A stretch of 64,000 nt of DNA from Granulicatella sp041433555 (GTDB lineage: Bacteria; Bacillota; Bacilli; Lactobacillales; Aerococcaceae): NCBI RefSeq assembly GCF_041433555.1, contig NZ_JAPWBR010000002.1:1-64000 (forward strand), read 5' to 3'. The position numbers and the translations under genes are program-made. Below are positions 43,312 to 52,467 of the stretch, piece after piece (positions within the stretch are counted from its first letter, which is position 1; every line of letters starts with the position of its first letter). The notes below the pieces were generated by a model. That model was not told the DNA's origin, ran no database searches, and saw nothing but the letters and a program-made list of their open reading frames with translations.

Positions 43312-43400
43312 GTATCTTCCAGACCTACTTTTAGAAATAAAAACGTTCGACGGGTTCAACCGCTTTTATTTCTAAAGTAAGATGACTCTAGAAGATACAA
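43312..43400 (-). promoter_or_regulatory. long hairpin in the pnp leader
   Basis: On the minus strand GTATCTTC pairs with GAAGATAC, and further in TACTTTAGAAATAAAAGCGG pairs with CGTTTTTATTTCTAAAAGTA around a short loop, making a stem of roughly 30 bp with a bulge. In E. coli a comparable pnp leader stem is cut by RNase III so that PNPase represses itself. The same role here is an inference. A TGATAAAAT extended -10 near 43424 could drive the transcript. Confidence 0.7.
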
Positions 43401-43466
43401 AGTTTGTCATACAGAGTCATTTTATCATATCTGCCCATTAAGTACTATTCTTTTGCGAAAAAATAA

Positions 43467-43491
43467 GACGTGTGGAAGAACTCCACACGTC
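43467..43491 (-). terminator. terminator of the malQ-glgP-gtfA operon
   Basis: The 10-bp stem GACGTGTGGA/TCCACACGTC is followed on the minus strand by TTATTTTTT, 15 bases after the gtfA stop. Confidence 0.85.
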
Positions 43492-43506
43492 AATCTATGT
43501 TTCATT

Positions 43507-44958
43507 TTATAAAGTCACAACATTTCCTTGTTCGAAAATAGTGAACTCTTTTGTTTCAAGGTTTGCTTCTAAGCGTGCTTCTGTAGTACCTGAAGCGTCC
43601 TTACGTGTAATTACGATTGTGTTCTCAGTTGGCGTTTCTACTTCAAAAGAACCTTCTAAATCAAACGCTTTTGATGTGTTTCTGAAGCGTAATAAGTTGA
43701 TTAGTTTTTTCACGACTGGACGCTCTACTTCACGGTCGATTTCTTCTAATGTGTAGTAGTGACGGTTGATGTTACGACCTTCTTTTGAAGATTCTAATAA
43801 CTCGATGTCATTTTCCCCAGCAAGTAATCCAACATAATACACTTGCGGAATACCAGGTGCAAAGCATTGTAATACACGTGATAATAAGTAACTTGCATCA
43901 TCATTTCCTAAGGCACTGTAGTAAGTACTGTTGATTTGATAGATATCTAAGTTATTGTATTTTTCACTTGAGTAGATACGTTTTACGTTGGCACCTACTT
44001 CATATAATTTGTTTGAAGTGTAATCTAACTCTTCATCAGTTAATAAGTCTCTAGCATCCACGACACCGATTCCGTCATGCGTATCAAGTGTTGTAAATTG
44101 CTTCATTGGACTCATTGAAAGCCAGTTTGCTAAACGATTTGATTTCCCTGAGTATAGTGAATATAAGACTACCATTGGCAATGCAAAGTCATAAACGAAG
44201 TAATCATGATCAGCAATCTTCATTTGAATTGAATAATGCTCATGAATTTCAGGAAGCAATTCTACTTGGTATTTCGCTGCCACGTCACGTACTTCATTTA
44301 ATAAATCCCAAATATCTGGTTCTACGAAGAAGTCGTTTGTATCGAGTTTTTTAATCGCATAAGCAAATGCGTCTAAACGAATTAATGAGCAACCATGGCT
44401 TGCCATGTCTTTAATCGTTTCACGAATAAACTCTTTCACGATTTCTTTACGAACATCAAGGTCGATTTGCTCTTCCCCGAATGTGTTCCATACTTCTTCT
44501 GTTGTTCCATCGGCAAAGTGAACCGTTTGGAATGGTGCTTTATCTTTACGTTTATAAATTAAGTCAATATCCGCTTGGTTTGGACGTCCTTCTGGGAAAA
44601 ACTCATGAATACGAATAAACATATCTTTGTAAGGTGAGTTCTCGTGATTTTCTTTAAAATCTTGGAAGAACTTAGACTCACGAGAAATATGGTTAATCAT
44701 GAAGTCAAACATTAAATAATATTGTTCCCCTAGAGCATCCACATCTTCCCAAGTTCCAAGTGATGGGTCTACGCGTGTGTAGTCACTTGGAGCAAATCCT
44801 CTATCCCCTGTTGATGGGAAAAATGGTAATAAATGGACCCCACCAATGGCACCCTGGAAATATTTATCCAAAACGCCTTTTAAGTCCTTCATATTGCTTC
44901 CCATGCTGTCTGAGTAAGTGATCAGCATTGCTTCGTTTTTAATTTGCATGGAATTCAC
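43507..44958 (-). CDS. gtfA: sucrose phosphorylase (GH13_18)
   Basis: Splits sucrose with phosphate into glucose-1-phosphate and fructose. Strong resemblance to S. mutans GtfA: HLLPFFPSTGDRGFAP near the start, WNTFGEEQIDLDV, the nucleophile Asp in LIRLDAFAYA, the acid/base Glu in LLPEIHEHY and the transition-state Asp in TLDTHDGIGVVD. The 483 residues are normal. An in-frame ATG nine bases downstream of the assigned GTG is an alternative start. It is the last gene of the malQ-glgP-gtfA operon. No sucrose-specific transporter is adjacent, so the ABC importer at 49156 may supply its substrate. Confidence 0.93.
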   Translation of the reverse strand: MNSMQIKNEAMLITYSDSMGSNMKDLKGVLDKYFQGAIGGVHLLPFFPSTGDRGFAPSDYTRVDPSLGTWEDVDALGEQYYLMFDFMINHISRESKFFQDFKENHENSPYKDMFIRIHEFFPEGRPNQADIDLIYKRKDKAPFQTVHFADGTTEEVWNTFGEEQIDLDVRKEIVKEFIRETIKDMASHGCSLIRLDAFAYAIKKLDTNDFFVEPDIWDLLNEVRDVAAKYQVELLPEIHEHYSIQMKIADHDYFVYDFALPMVVLYSLYSGKSNRLANWLSMSPMKQFTTLDTHDGIGVVDARDLLTDEELDYTSNKLYEVGANVKRIYSSEKYNNLDIYQINSTYYSALGNDDASYLLSRVLQCFAPGIPQVYYVGLLAGENDIELLESSKEGRNINRHYYTLEEIDREVERPVVKKLINLLRFRNTSKAFDLEGSFEVETPTENTIVITRKDASGTTEARLEANLETKEFTIFEQGNVVTL

Positions 44959-44980
44959 CGTGTCCCTTCATTCAATCGAT

Positions 44981-47242
44981 TTATTTTAATTTCCAAATGT
45001 CACGGTTGTAGTCTTCGATTGTACGGTCACTTGAGAAGAAGCCAGCCATTGCGATGTTTGTCACCACTTTAGCATTCCATTCGTCTCTGTTCTCGAAATC
45101 GCGATACATACGTTCTTTTGTTTCAATGTAATCTTCTAAGTCTAATAATGTCATGAACCAGTCTTTTGTTGTTAATTCTTGGTATAGACGTTCTAGACGT
45201 TCTTGGTTTCCAACTTCTAGTAAAGCGTCACTCTTCACGAATTCCACTAATGGACGGATTGCATCTCTCTTCGCAAATTCACTAGCGTTGTAATCGCCTT
45301 TTTCATAGTGCGCAATGACTTCATCACTCTTTTCACCGAAGATATAGATGTTGTCGTCACCCACAAGTTCGTGGATTTCCACGTTCGCACCATCTTCAGT
45401 ACCAAGAGTTAATGCACCGTTTAGCATGAATTTCATATTTCCTGTTCCGCTGGCTTCTTTTGAAGCAAGAGAAATTTGTTCAGAAATATTACATGCTGGA
45501 ATTAAGTGTGTTGCCGCTGTTACGTTGTAGTTTTCAACCATTACGACTTGTAAGTATGGGCTAACTTCTGGGTCATTGGCGATTAATTCAGATAATGAAA
45601 GAATTAAATGAATCACGTCTTGTGCAATGACATACGCAGGAGCAGCCTTACCACCAAAGATAATTGTAATTGGTCTAGCTGGAATGTTTCCGCTCTTGAT
45701 ATCTAAGTATTTATGAATCACATATAAAGCGTTCATTTGTTGACGTTTGTATTCGTGCATACGTTTGATTTGAATATCAAAAATAGAATTTTCATTCACT
45801 GTGATACCTTGTTTTTCTTGTAGGTAAACACTTAAACGTTTTTTGTTATCAATTTTAATCTTGTCTAATTTTTCGCGAACAATCGCATCATGACGGAAAG
45901 CTTTCAACGCTTCTAATTTAGTAGCATCCTTTCTCCACTCAGTTCCGATTGTTTCATCTAATAATTTAGCAAGTTCTGGGTTGGCATGCATTAACCAACG
46001 ACGGAAAGTAATCCCGTTTGTTTTGTTATTGAATTTCTCTGGATAAATTTCATAGAAATTCTTCAATTCACTTTCTTTTAAGATATCCGTATGCAGTGCC
46101 GCAACACCGTTTACGCTATATCCGTAGTGAATATCCATATGCGCCATGTGAACACGGTCATGTTCGTCGATGATCGCTACTGATGGATCTTCATATTTTG
46201 CTTTCACGCGAGCGTCTAATTCTTTAATAATCGGCACTAAATGTGGCACTACTTTTTCTAAGTATGCTAAAGGCCATTTTTCTAATGCTTCTGATAAGAT
46301 TGTGTGGTTTGTGTAAGCTGTCATTGCAGATACGATTTCCACTGCTTCATCGAATTCAATTCCACGTTCCTCAAGTAAACGAATCAATTCAGGAATCACC
46401 ATTGATGGGTGCGTATCGTTAATTTGAACAGTTGCGTACTCTGCTAAGTCGTGTAAGTTACTTCCTTTAGCAAGTGCTTCGTCGATTAATAATTGAGCAC
46501 CGTTACTTACCATGAAGTATTGTTGGTAAATACGTAATAATTCACCTTGCTCATCGCTATCATCTGGATATAAGAATAATGTTAAGTTTTTAGCGATTTG
46601 TGTTTTATCAAATGAGATTGAATCACTTGAAACTAAAGACTCATCGATTGAATCAACATCGAATAAGTGTAATTTGTTTTTAGTAGATTGTTCATATCCT
46701 AATACATCAATATCAAACATTTTTGATGTTAATGTAAAGTCTGCAAAAGGTACTTTATAAGAAGTTTCGGTTGGAACTAACCAGCTTTCAGGTGTTAACC
46801 AAACGTTTGGCACTGCATCTTGTTGGTTGTTTTTGAATTTTTGTTCGAATAAACCATAGTGGTAGTTCAAACCAACGCCGTCTCCTGTTAAACCAAGAGT
46901 TGCGATAGAATCAAGGAAACATGCTGCTAGACGACCTAGACCACCATTTCCTAAAGATGGTTCTAATTCGATTTCTTCGATTTCAGCTAATGAATGTCCA
47001 GCTGCTTCTAATTCTTCTTTGACTTCATCGTAAAGGCCTAAGTTAATTAAGTTGTTTGATAATAATTTACCGATTAAGAATTCAGCAGAAATGTAATACA
47101 CTTTTTTCTTACCATTATTTTGTGGTAAGGCTGCGCTTTTTTCTTTTGTAAATTGTAATAAGGCTAAGTAAACTTCTTCTTTTGAGCAGTCTTTTAATGA
47201 CTTGCCTAAGTTTCCTTCTACATATTGTTTAAAGTCTTTCAT
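44981..47242 (-). CDS. malP: glycogen/maltodextrin phosphorylase
   Basis: GT35 enzyme releasing glucose-1-phosphate from alpha-1,4-glucans. The 753 residues match the bacterial maltodextrin type. YISAEFLIGKLL, NGGLGRLAACFLDS and the PLP-lysine segment EASGTGNMKFMLNGALTLGT, followed by DGANVEI, are all visible. Its ribosome-binding site is AGGAG. It follows malQ by 28 bases, and the two together break down maltodextrins taken up by the cell. Confidence 0.97.
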   Translation of the reverse strand: MKDFKQYVEGNLGKSLKDCSKEEVYLALLQFTKEKSAALPQNNGKKKVYYISAEFLIGKLLSNNLINLGLYDEVKEELEAAGHSLAEIEEIELEPSLGNGGLGRLAACFLDSIATLGLTGDGVGLNYHYGLFEQKFKNNQQDAVPNVWLTPESWLVPTETSYKVPFADFTLTSKMFDIDVLGYEQSTKNKLHLFDVDSIDESLVSSDSISFDKTQIAKNLTLFLYPDDSDEQGELLRIYQQYFMVSNGAQLLIDEALAKGSNLHDLAEYATVQINDTHPSMVIPELIRLLEERGIEFDEAVEIVSAMTAYTNHTILSEALEKWPLAYLEKVVPHLVPIIKELDARVKAKYEDPSVAIIDEHDRVHMAHMDIHYGYSVNGVAALHTDILKESELKNFYEIYPEKFNNKTNGITFRRWLMHANPELAKLLDETIGTEWRKDATKLEALKAFRHDAIVREKLDKIKIDNKKRLSVYLQEKQGITVNENSIFDIQIKRMHEYKRQQMNALYVIHKYLDIKSGNIPARPITIIFGGKAAPAYVIAQDVIHLILSLSELIANDPEVSPYLQVVMVENYNVTAATHLIPACNISEQISLASKEASGTGNMKFMLNGALTLGTEDGANVEIHELVGDDNIYIFGEKSDEVIAHYEKGDYNASEFAKRDAIRPLVEFVKSDALLEVGNQERLERLYQELTTKDWFMTLLDLEDYIETKERMYRDFENRDEWNAKVVTNIAMAGFFSSDRTIEDYNRDIWKLK

Positions 47243-47270
47243 TGTTCTCTCCTTTTTGGTGTGCGCGAGG

Positions 47271-48818
47271 TTATTTTTCTTCCTCGACTAACTCCTCTTC
47301 AACTTCAACTTCCACTTCTTCGTGATGTGGATTTGCACGATCGTACAATTCAGTAATCCCTAATAAGAATTCTTCTACAGATTCCGTTAACTGCTCTTCT
47401 TTCATTCTCCATACCCAGTTTCCGCCTAGTGTACTTGGAATGTTCATACGAGCTGTTTCATCTAATTGTAATAAATCCTGAATTGTCGCAACGGTCATAC
47501 GGCTAACTGAACCATATAGTCCGCGAAGTAACGCAAAGCTAATTGGCTCTTCGTCGCGGCGGTTCAAGTAACGATTACAGAATTCTCGAGTTTCTTCTGT
47601 AGCCGACTTATACCACCCTAATACTGTATCATTATCGTGCGTTCCTGTATAGGCAACCGCATTGACTGGATAATGATGAGGTAAATCTCCACTCTTAGGA
47701 TCTTCACCCATAAACCCGAATTCCAAGATTTTCATCCCTGGGAATCCAGTAGCTTCACGAAGGTTGATGACATCTTCGTCCATGAAACCTAAGTCTTCTG
47801 CGATAATTGGCAATTCCCCAATTTGCTCTTTAATCGCTTTAAATAAATCATACCCAGGACCTTTAACCCATTTCCCGATTGTTGCGTTTTCTGCTTCTGC
47901 TGGGATTTCCCAATATGCTGAGAACCCTCTGAAGTGGTCGATACGAACGACATCAAACAATTCAAAGCTTGCTTTTAGTCGTTTGCTCCACCAAGTGTAT
48001 CCATCTTCTTTCATAGCTTCCCAATCATAAATTGGATTTCCCCATAATTGACCTAGCGGAGAAAAATCATCCGCAGGACATCCAGCTACACAAAGTGGAT
48101 TACCTTCTTCATCTGTTTTGAAGTAATGTGGTGTTGCCCACATTTCTACGCTATCTGCTGCCACATAAATTGGCATATCACCAATAATTTGAATGAAGTT
48201 GTCATTGGCATATTTTTTAAGAGCATGCCATTGTTCATCAAATAAGAATTGAGTTACACGGTGATATTCTAACTTATCCGCAAGGCGTGTGCGGTACTCG
48301 GCTAACGCAGCTGGTTGACGACGTTTGATAGCTTCGTCGCTCCACGCTGTCCATGGTTTCATATCGAAAAATTCTTTAATGGCCATGTATTCTGCAAATG
48401 GTTCTAACCATTCTGCTTTTTCCTCTACGAATTTCTCGTATGCAGGAGTTTTACCTTTTGCAAGGAAAGCCGCTACTGCCTTTTCTAAAACTGGACGACG
48501 TTTTTCATACAATAATGCGTAGTCAACTGTCGTTTCATCTTCGCCCCAATTTGTAAGGACGTCTTCTTTATTAATTAAACCTTCTTCTATTAAAATATCG
48601 AAGTCAATAAAGTTCGTATTTCCCGCAAACGCAGAAAATGATTGATATGGAGAATCTCCATAACTTGTTGTTCCTAATGGAAGAATTTGCCAATAGGTTT
48701 GTTTTGTACGAACAAGAAAATCTACAAAATCATATGCTGATTTTCCGAAAGAACCAATACCATATTTACCTGGTAGTGATGAGATATGCATTAACACACC
48801 TGATTCTCTTTTGCTCAT
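47271..48818 (-). CDS. malQ: 4-alpha-glucanotransferase (amylomaltase)
   Basis: GH77 enzyme that transfers glucan chains and so lengthens short maltodextrins for the phosphorylase. SSLPGKYGIGSFG near the start, the nucleophile Asp in VVRIDHFRGF, the acid/base Glu in IIAEDLGFMD and the GTHDNDTVLGW motif are present. The length of 515 includes an unusual acidic tail (about the last 20 residues, Glu/Val-rich) beyond the normal family end. It is the first gene of its operon; operators in 48868-48893 precede it. Confidence 0.96.
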   Translation of the reverse strand: MSKRESGVLMHISSLPGKYGIGSFGKSAYDFVDFLVRTKQTYWQILPLGTTSYGDSPYQSFSAFAGNTNFIDFDILIEEGLINKEDVLTNWGEDETTVDYALLYEKRRPVLEKAVAAFLAKGKTPAYEKFVEEKAEWLEPFAEYMAIKEFFDMKPWTAWSDEAIKRRQPAALAEYRTRLADKLEYHRVTQFLFDEQWHALKKYANDNFIQIIGDMPIYVAADSVEMWATPHYFKTDEEGNPLCVAGCPADDFSPLGQLWGNPIYDWEAMKEDGYTWWSKRLKASFELFDVVRIDHFRGFSAYWEIPAEAENATIGKWVKGPGYDLFKAIKEQIGELPIIAEDLGFMDEDVINLREATGFPGMKILEFGFMGEDPKSGDLPHHYPVNAVAYTGTHDNDTVLGWYKSATEETREFCNRYLNRRDEEPISFALLRGLYGSVSRMTVATIQDLLQLDETARMNIPSTLGGNWVWRMKEEQLTESVEEFLLGITELYDRANPHHEEVEVEVEEELVEEEK

Positions 48819-48867
48819 TCATAAATCCCTCTTTTCTATATAATAGATATTTCTACTAGTCATTGAA

Positions 48868-48893
48868 TGCGCAAACATTGCGCAACCGTTTGC
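48868..48893. promoter_or_regulatory. overlapping MalR-type operators upstream of malQ
   Basis: TGCGCAA-ACA-TTGCGCA is a perfect palindrome with 7-bp arms. It overlaps a second site, GCGCAACCGTTTGC, of the LacI-family CGTTTGC type. They are placed to control malQ-malP-gtfA. Confidence 0.65.
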
Positions 48894-49068
48894 TTTAATA
48901 TTAGAATATTTTGTTTAATAACTCAAGTAATATTTTTCAACTTTTTTATTCTGTTTGGATATAACAGCGTTTTTATCGTGTTTTTAGCACTATTTAAATA
49001 TTAATAACCTAAGAAAATCGCTTTAAATCCGCATTTTTAAGAAGTAAAAATTTTTTTGATAAAAATAC

Positions 49069-49097
49069 TTGCAAACGTTTCATGAAAGCGGTATACT
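49069..49097 (+). promoter_or_regulatory. promoter of the sugar ABC transporter operon
   Basis: TTGCAA (49069-49074) and TATACT (49092-49097) are 17 bases apart. GCAAACGTTTCA overlaps the -35 as a LacI-type operator. TGAAAGCGGTATAC in the spacer is a partial cre (12 of 14). Confidence 0.8.
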
Positions 49098-49108
49098 GGA
49101 TTCAGTTA

Positions 49109-49126
49109 AGAAATCGTTTGCGTAAT
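49109..49126. promoter_or_regulatory. downstream MalR-type operator
   Basis: AAATCGTTTGCGTAA lies just after the likely transcription start and shares the CGTTTGCG half-site with the sites near malQ. Together with the -35 site it could allow tight repression. Confidence 0.55.
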
Positions 49127-49155
49127 CTATAACGAATTTTAAGGAGGAAAATATT

Positions 49156-50454
49156 ATGGCAAACAAATGGTTTACAAAATCATTAGCTCTTGGTTTAGCT
49201 GGTTTAGCATTAGCTGGATGTGGAGCAAAACAAGACTCTTCTAACGGAGGAAGCTCTGAGAGCAAAAAAGAATTCACTTTATATAGTAACAAGAGTGAAA
49301 TTCAAGAAGCTTTAACAGCTTACGCTAAAGAATGGGGAGATAAAAACGGAGTAACAGTTAACATCAAAACATGTTCTGGTTCATGTAAAATCTCTGACCA
49401 ATTAAAAACAGAATTCACAGCTGGTACAGCTCCTGACGTATTCGTAATCGAAGGTCAAGCTGGTTACGACATGTGGAAAGACAGCATCCAACCATTAAAA
49501 GGTGACTGGATTGACAAAACTGAATTCGAATTCAAACAAGGAAACGACGTATACGGATTCCCAGTATCTGTAGAAGGATACGGATTAGCTTACAACAAAG
49601 ACATCTTAACTAAAGCTGGTATCGACCCATCTACTCTAACTTCATTTGAAGCTGTTCAAAAAGCAATGGACACATTAGAAAGCAAAAAATCTGAGTTAGG
49701 ATTAACTACTGTTGTTGCTACTGCAACTAAAGAAGGCGAAACTTGGATCATGGGTATCCACGACTTCGGTGCTTACTTAAGTTCTGGTCTTCCAAACGGC
49801 GACCGTTCAGTAACTGAACAAGTTCTTAAAGGCGAAATGGACAAAACTCGTTTAGACAACTACGCTAACTGGGTTGAATTATTATTCAATCACACAGAGA
49901 AAAAACTCTTAACAGTTGGTACACAAGAAGATATGGACTCAGCGTTCGCTTCAGGTAAAGCTGCTTTCCTACACCAAGGTAACTGGAAAGACCCTAACCT
50001 AAAACAATTAAACGCTAACTTCGAAATGGGATTCATCCCTTATCAAACTCTTGGTAAAGATAAAAACGCTGACGGATTATTCATCGGTGCTCCATCTTAC
50101 TACGTAGTTAACAAAGACACTAAAGCTTTAGAATACATCAACAAATTCTTCAACGACTTAGCTGATACTAAAGAAGGTCAAGACTACATCGTAAACAAAG
50201 CTAACATGATTTCTCCATTCTCTAACACAACTGAGAAACCATCAGCTCCATTATCTCGTTTCTTAGCTGAATGGATTAGCGCGAAGAAACCTGTTTACTC
50301 ATTTGATAACCCATACTTCATGCCTGATAACTTCTTAATGAACAAATTAGGACCAATCTATGGACAATATGCTCAAGGTCAAATCGACAAAGCTAAATTC
50401 GAAGAATTGATTACTAATCAAATCAAAGAAGTGCCTAGCTTACTTAAAAAATAA
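49156..50454 (+). CDS. sugar ABC transporter substrate-binding lipoprotein
   Basis: Extracytoplasmic CUT1-family binding protein of 432 residues. A signal peptide ends in the lipobox LALAGC (Cys at about residue 22), followed by a Ser/Gly linker. The mature part resembles MsmE/RafE-type binding proteins: GTAPDVFVIEGQ and GFPVSVEGYGLAYNKDILTKAG. It does not look like pneumococcal MalX. Codons are strongly biased toward AAC, GAC, TTC and CCA, which suggests very high expression. AAGGAGG precedes the ATG. The neighbouring mal genes and MalR suggest an alpha-glucoside substrate, but sucrose or similar remains possible given gtfA. Confidence 0.88.
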   Translation: MANKWFTKSLALGLAGLALAGCGAKQDSSNGGSSESKKEFTLYSNKSEIQEALTAYAKEWGDKNGVTVNIKTCSGSCKISDQLKTEFTAGTAPDVFVIEGQAGYDMWKDSIQPLKGDWIDKTEFEFKQGNDVYGFPVSVEGYGLAYNKDILTKAGIDPSTLTSFEAVQKAMDTLESKKSELGLTTVVATATKEGETWIMGIHDFGAYLSSGLPNGDRSVTEQVLKGEMDKTRLDNYANWVELLFNHTEKKLLTVGTQEDMDSAFASGKAAFLHQGNWKDPNLKQLNANFEMGFIPYQTLGKDKNADGLFIGAPSYYVVNKDTKALEYINKFFNDLADTKEGQDYIVNKANMISPFSNTTEKPSAPLSRFLAEWISAKKPVYSFDNPYFMPDNFLMNKLGPIYGQYAQGQIDKAKFEELITNQIKEVPSLLKK

Positions 50455-50477
50455 TCATTAATATTGTTTGCATGGGG

Positions 50478-50504
50478 CCCACAGCCACTTTTAGTGACTG
50501 TGGG
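50478..50504 (+). terminator. attenuator hairpin between binding-protein and permease genes
   Basis: CCCACAG pairs with CTGTGGG with an inner ACT/AGT pair. It has no long T run, so it is likely to reduce read-through or protect the upstream mRNA, keeping the binding protein in excess. Confidence 0.65.
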
Positions 50505-50575
50505 TTATGTGCTACAATAGAACCAAACTGGTGACTACTCTCACCGCTTAATTTTAATAAAGGAGGAACTCTTAT

Positions 50576-51502
50576 ATGTCTAAGAATAAGAAAGCTTTAA
50601 GCAGAGAAGCTCGTGCAAAACGCAATTTTTACCGCTTAGTGTTACCTGCATTTATCATCTTTGCAATTGTTATTATCGTGCCTTTCTTCTTAGGGTTCTA
50701 CTATTCGCTAACTGACTGGAAGAGCGTTACACAAACAAACTTACAATTTGTGGGACTTAAAAACTTTACAGACAGTTTAGCAGACACACGTTTCCAATAC
50801 TCTTTAATGATCACTGTTATCTTCGCATTATTTAACGTAATCGTGATTAACATTGTATCATTCGGCTTAGCCCTACTTGTTTCAAGTAAAATTAAGCTTA
50901 AAGACATCTTCCGTGCTGGATTCTTCATTCCAAACTTAATCGGGGGTCTTGTACTAGGTTACATTTGGCAATTCATTTATAACTCAGTATTCCCTGCTTT
51001 AGGTCAAATGATCGGAAGCGACTTTTTAATCAATAACCTATTCCTTGGAGATGTGAAATTAGCCGTTACTGCGTTAATTATCACAAACACATGGCAATAT
51101 GCAGGTTATATCATGATGATTTACTTTGCAGCCCTACAAAACGTACCTTCAAGTCTTGTAGAATCTGCTTCACTTGACGGTGCAAATGCATGGCAACGTC
51201 TACGTCACATTATCATCCCAATGGTAATGCCAGCGTTCACTGTATCGCTCTTCTTGACGATTACAAACTCATTCAAGATTTTCGATGTGAACTTCTCATT
51301 AACAGGTGGTGGACCTTCACTACTATGGCATGATAAAGCCATCCAAAGTACAGAGTTCATCACAATGAACATCTACAACACTGCTTCAGGGGACAACTTA
51401 ATGGCTCAAGGTCAAGCTCGTGCCGTTATCTTATTCTTCATCTTAGTAGTCATCAGCTTGATTCAAACATCTATCACTAAACGAAAGGAGATTGACTTAT
51501 AA
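50576..51502 (+). CDS. sugar ABC transporter permease (MalF/MsmF-like)
   Basis: A 308-residue CUT1 permease with six membrane helices. The EAA motif region LVESASLDGANAWQRLRHIIIPMV contacts the ATPase. It starts after an AAAGGAGG site and overlaps the next gene by one base (TAATG). The ATPase is not encoded in the cluster, so a shared MsmK-type ATPase elsewhere is expected. Confidence 0.93.
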   Translation: MSKNKKALSREARAKRNFYRLVLPAFIIFAIVIIVPFFLGFYYSLTDWKSVTQTNLQFVGLKNFTDSLADTRFQYSLMITVIFALFNVIVINIVSFGLALLVSSKIKLKDIFRAGFFIPNLIGGLVLGYIWQFIYNSVFPALGQMIGSDFLINNLFLGDVKLAVTALIITNTWQYAGYIMMIYFAALQNVPSSLVESASLDGANAWQRLRHIIIPMVMPAFTVSLFLTITNSFKIFDVNFSLTGGGPSLLWHDKAIQSTEFITMNIYNTASGDNLMAQGQARAVILFFILVVISLIQTSITKRKEIDL

Positions 51503-52377
51503 TGAAAAAACAAAAATTCGGAATCTTACTTCTCGAAATTTTAGGATTTCTCTTATTCTTACTTTTCTTGAGTCCAATCGTTCTTTTAGTGATCAACTCT
51601 GCGAAAAGTTCTGCTGATATCTTAGCTGACCCTCTTGCACTTCCTGCAAGTTTCGGACAACTTTGGACAAACATTGTTACGATTTGGAAAAACCCATCGA
51701 TTAACTATCCTTCATCATTCTTAGCATCAACGATTATTACTGTGATTTCATTATTTACAATCACTCTATTCTCTGCTCTTGCTGCATGGGGATTAGTTCG
51801 TTACCGTTCTAAAGCTTCATTAGTGATCTTCTTCATCTTCGTAGCTTCAATGGTAATTCCTTTCCAAGTTGTAATGTATCCTTTAGTAACTTGGTTCAAA
51901 ATCTTAAGTGATGCCATTACAATGCCAATCTTCGGATTCAGCTTATTACGTTCTTATCCAGGGATTATCCTAGCGTACACTGGTTTTGGTATGTCACTTT
52001 CAGTATTCATGTTCCATGGATTCATTAAAGGTGTTCCTTTAGAAATCGAAGAAGCTGCTGAATTAGACGGATGTAACAAAATGCAAACATTCTTCTATGT
52101 AGTTCTTCCAATCCTAAAACCAATCTACGTTACAATCTTAATCTTGAACGGTATTTGGATTTGGAACGACTTCCTATTACCACTTCTATTACTTGGTAAA
52201 GGAAATGCGATTCAAACATTACCAATCGCGGTTTCAAACTTCGCCGGTTCATTTACAAAACAATGGGATATGATTTTAACTTCAACATTACTCATTATGT
52301 TACCTGTTATTATCCTATTCATTCTTGCTCAAAAACATATCATGAAAGGTATGGTTGACGGAGCAATTAAATCTTAG
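51502..52377 (+). CDS. sugar ABC transporter permease (MalG/MsmG-like)
   Basis: Second CUT1 permease, 291 residues, six membrane helices. The EAA loop is PLEIEEAAELDGCNKMQTFF, followed by VVLPILKP. It pairs with the preceding permease through the overlapping start and stop. A terminator follows at 52389-52424. Confidence 0.93.
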   Translation: MKKQKFGILLLEILGFLLFLLFLSPIVLLVINSAKSSADILADPLALPASFGQLWTNIVTIWKNPSINYPSSFLASTIITVISLFTITLFSALAAWGLVRYRSKASLVIFFIFVASMVIPFQVVMYPLVTWFKILSDAITMPIFGFSLLRSYPGIILAYTGFGMSLSVFMFHGFIKGVPLEIEEAAELDGCNKMQTFFYVVLPILKPIYVTILILNGIWIWNDFLLPLLLLGKGNAIQTLPIAVSNFAGSFTKQWDMILTSTLLIMLPVIILFILAQKHIMKGMVDGAIKS

Positions 52378-52388
52378 AACCATTTTGG

Positions 52389-52424
52389 CACTGGATATGA
52401 AATTAGCTATGTTCATATCCAGTG
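52389..52424 (+). terminator. terminator between the permease and malR genes
   Basis: CACTGGATATGAA pairs with TTCATATCCAGTG around a 10-base loop, followed by TTTTCATTT. Confidence 0.85.
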
Positions 52425-52467
52425 TTTTCATTTATAAACAACTTTTACGAAGAAAGGAGGAATACAG

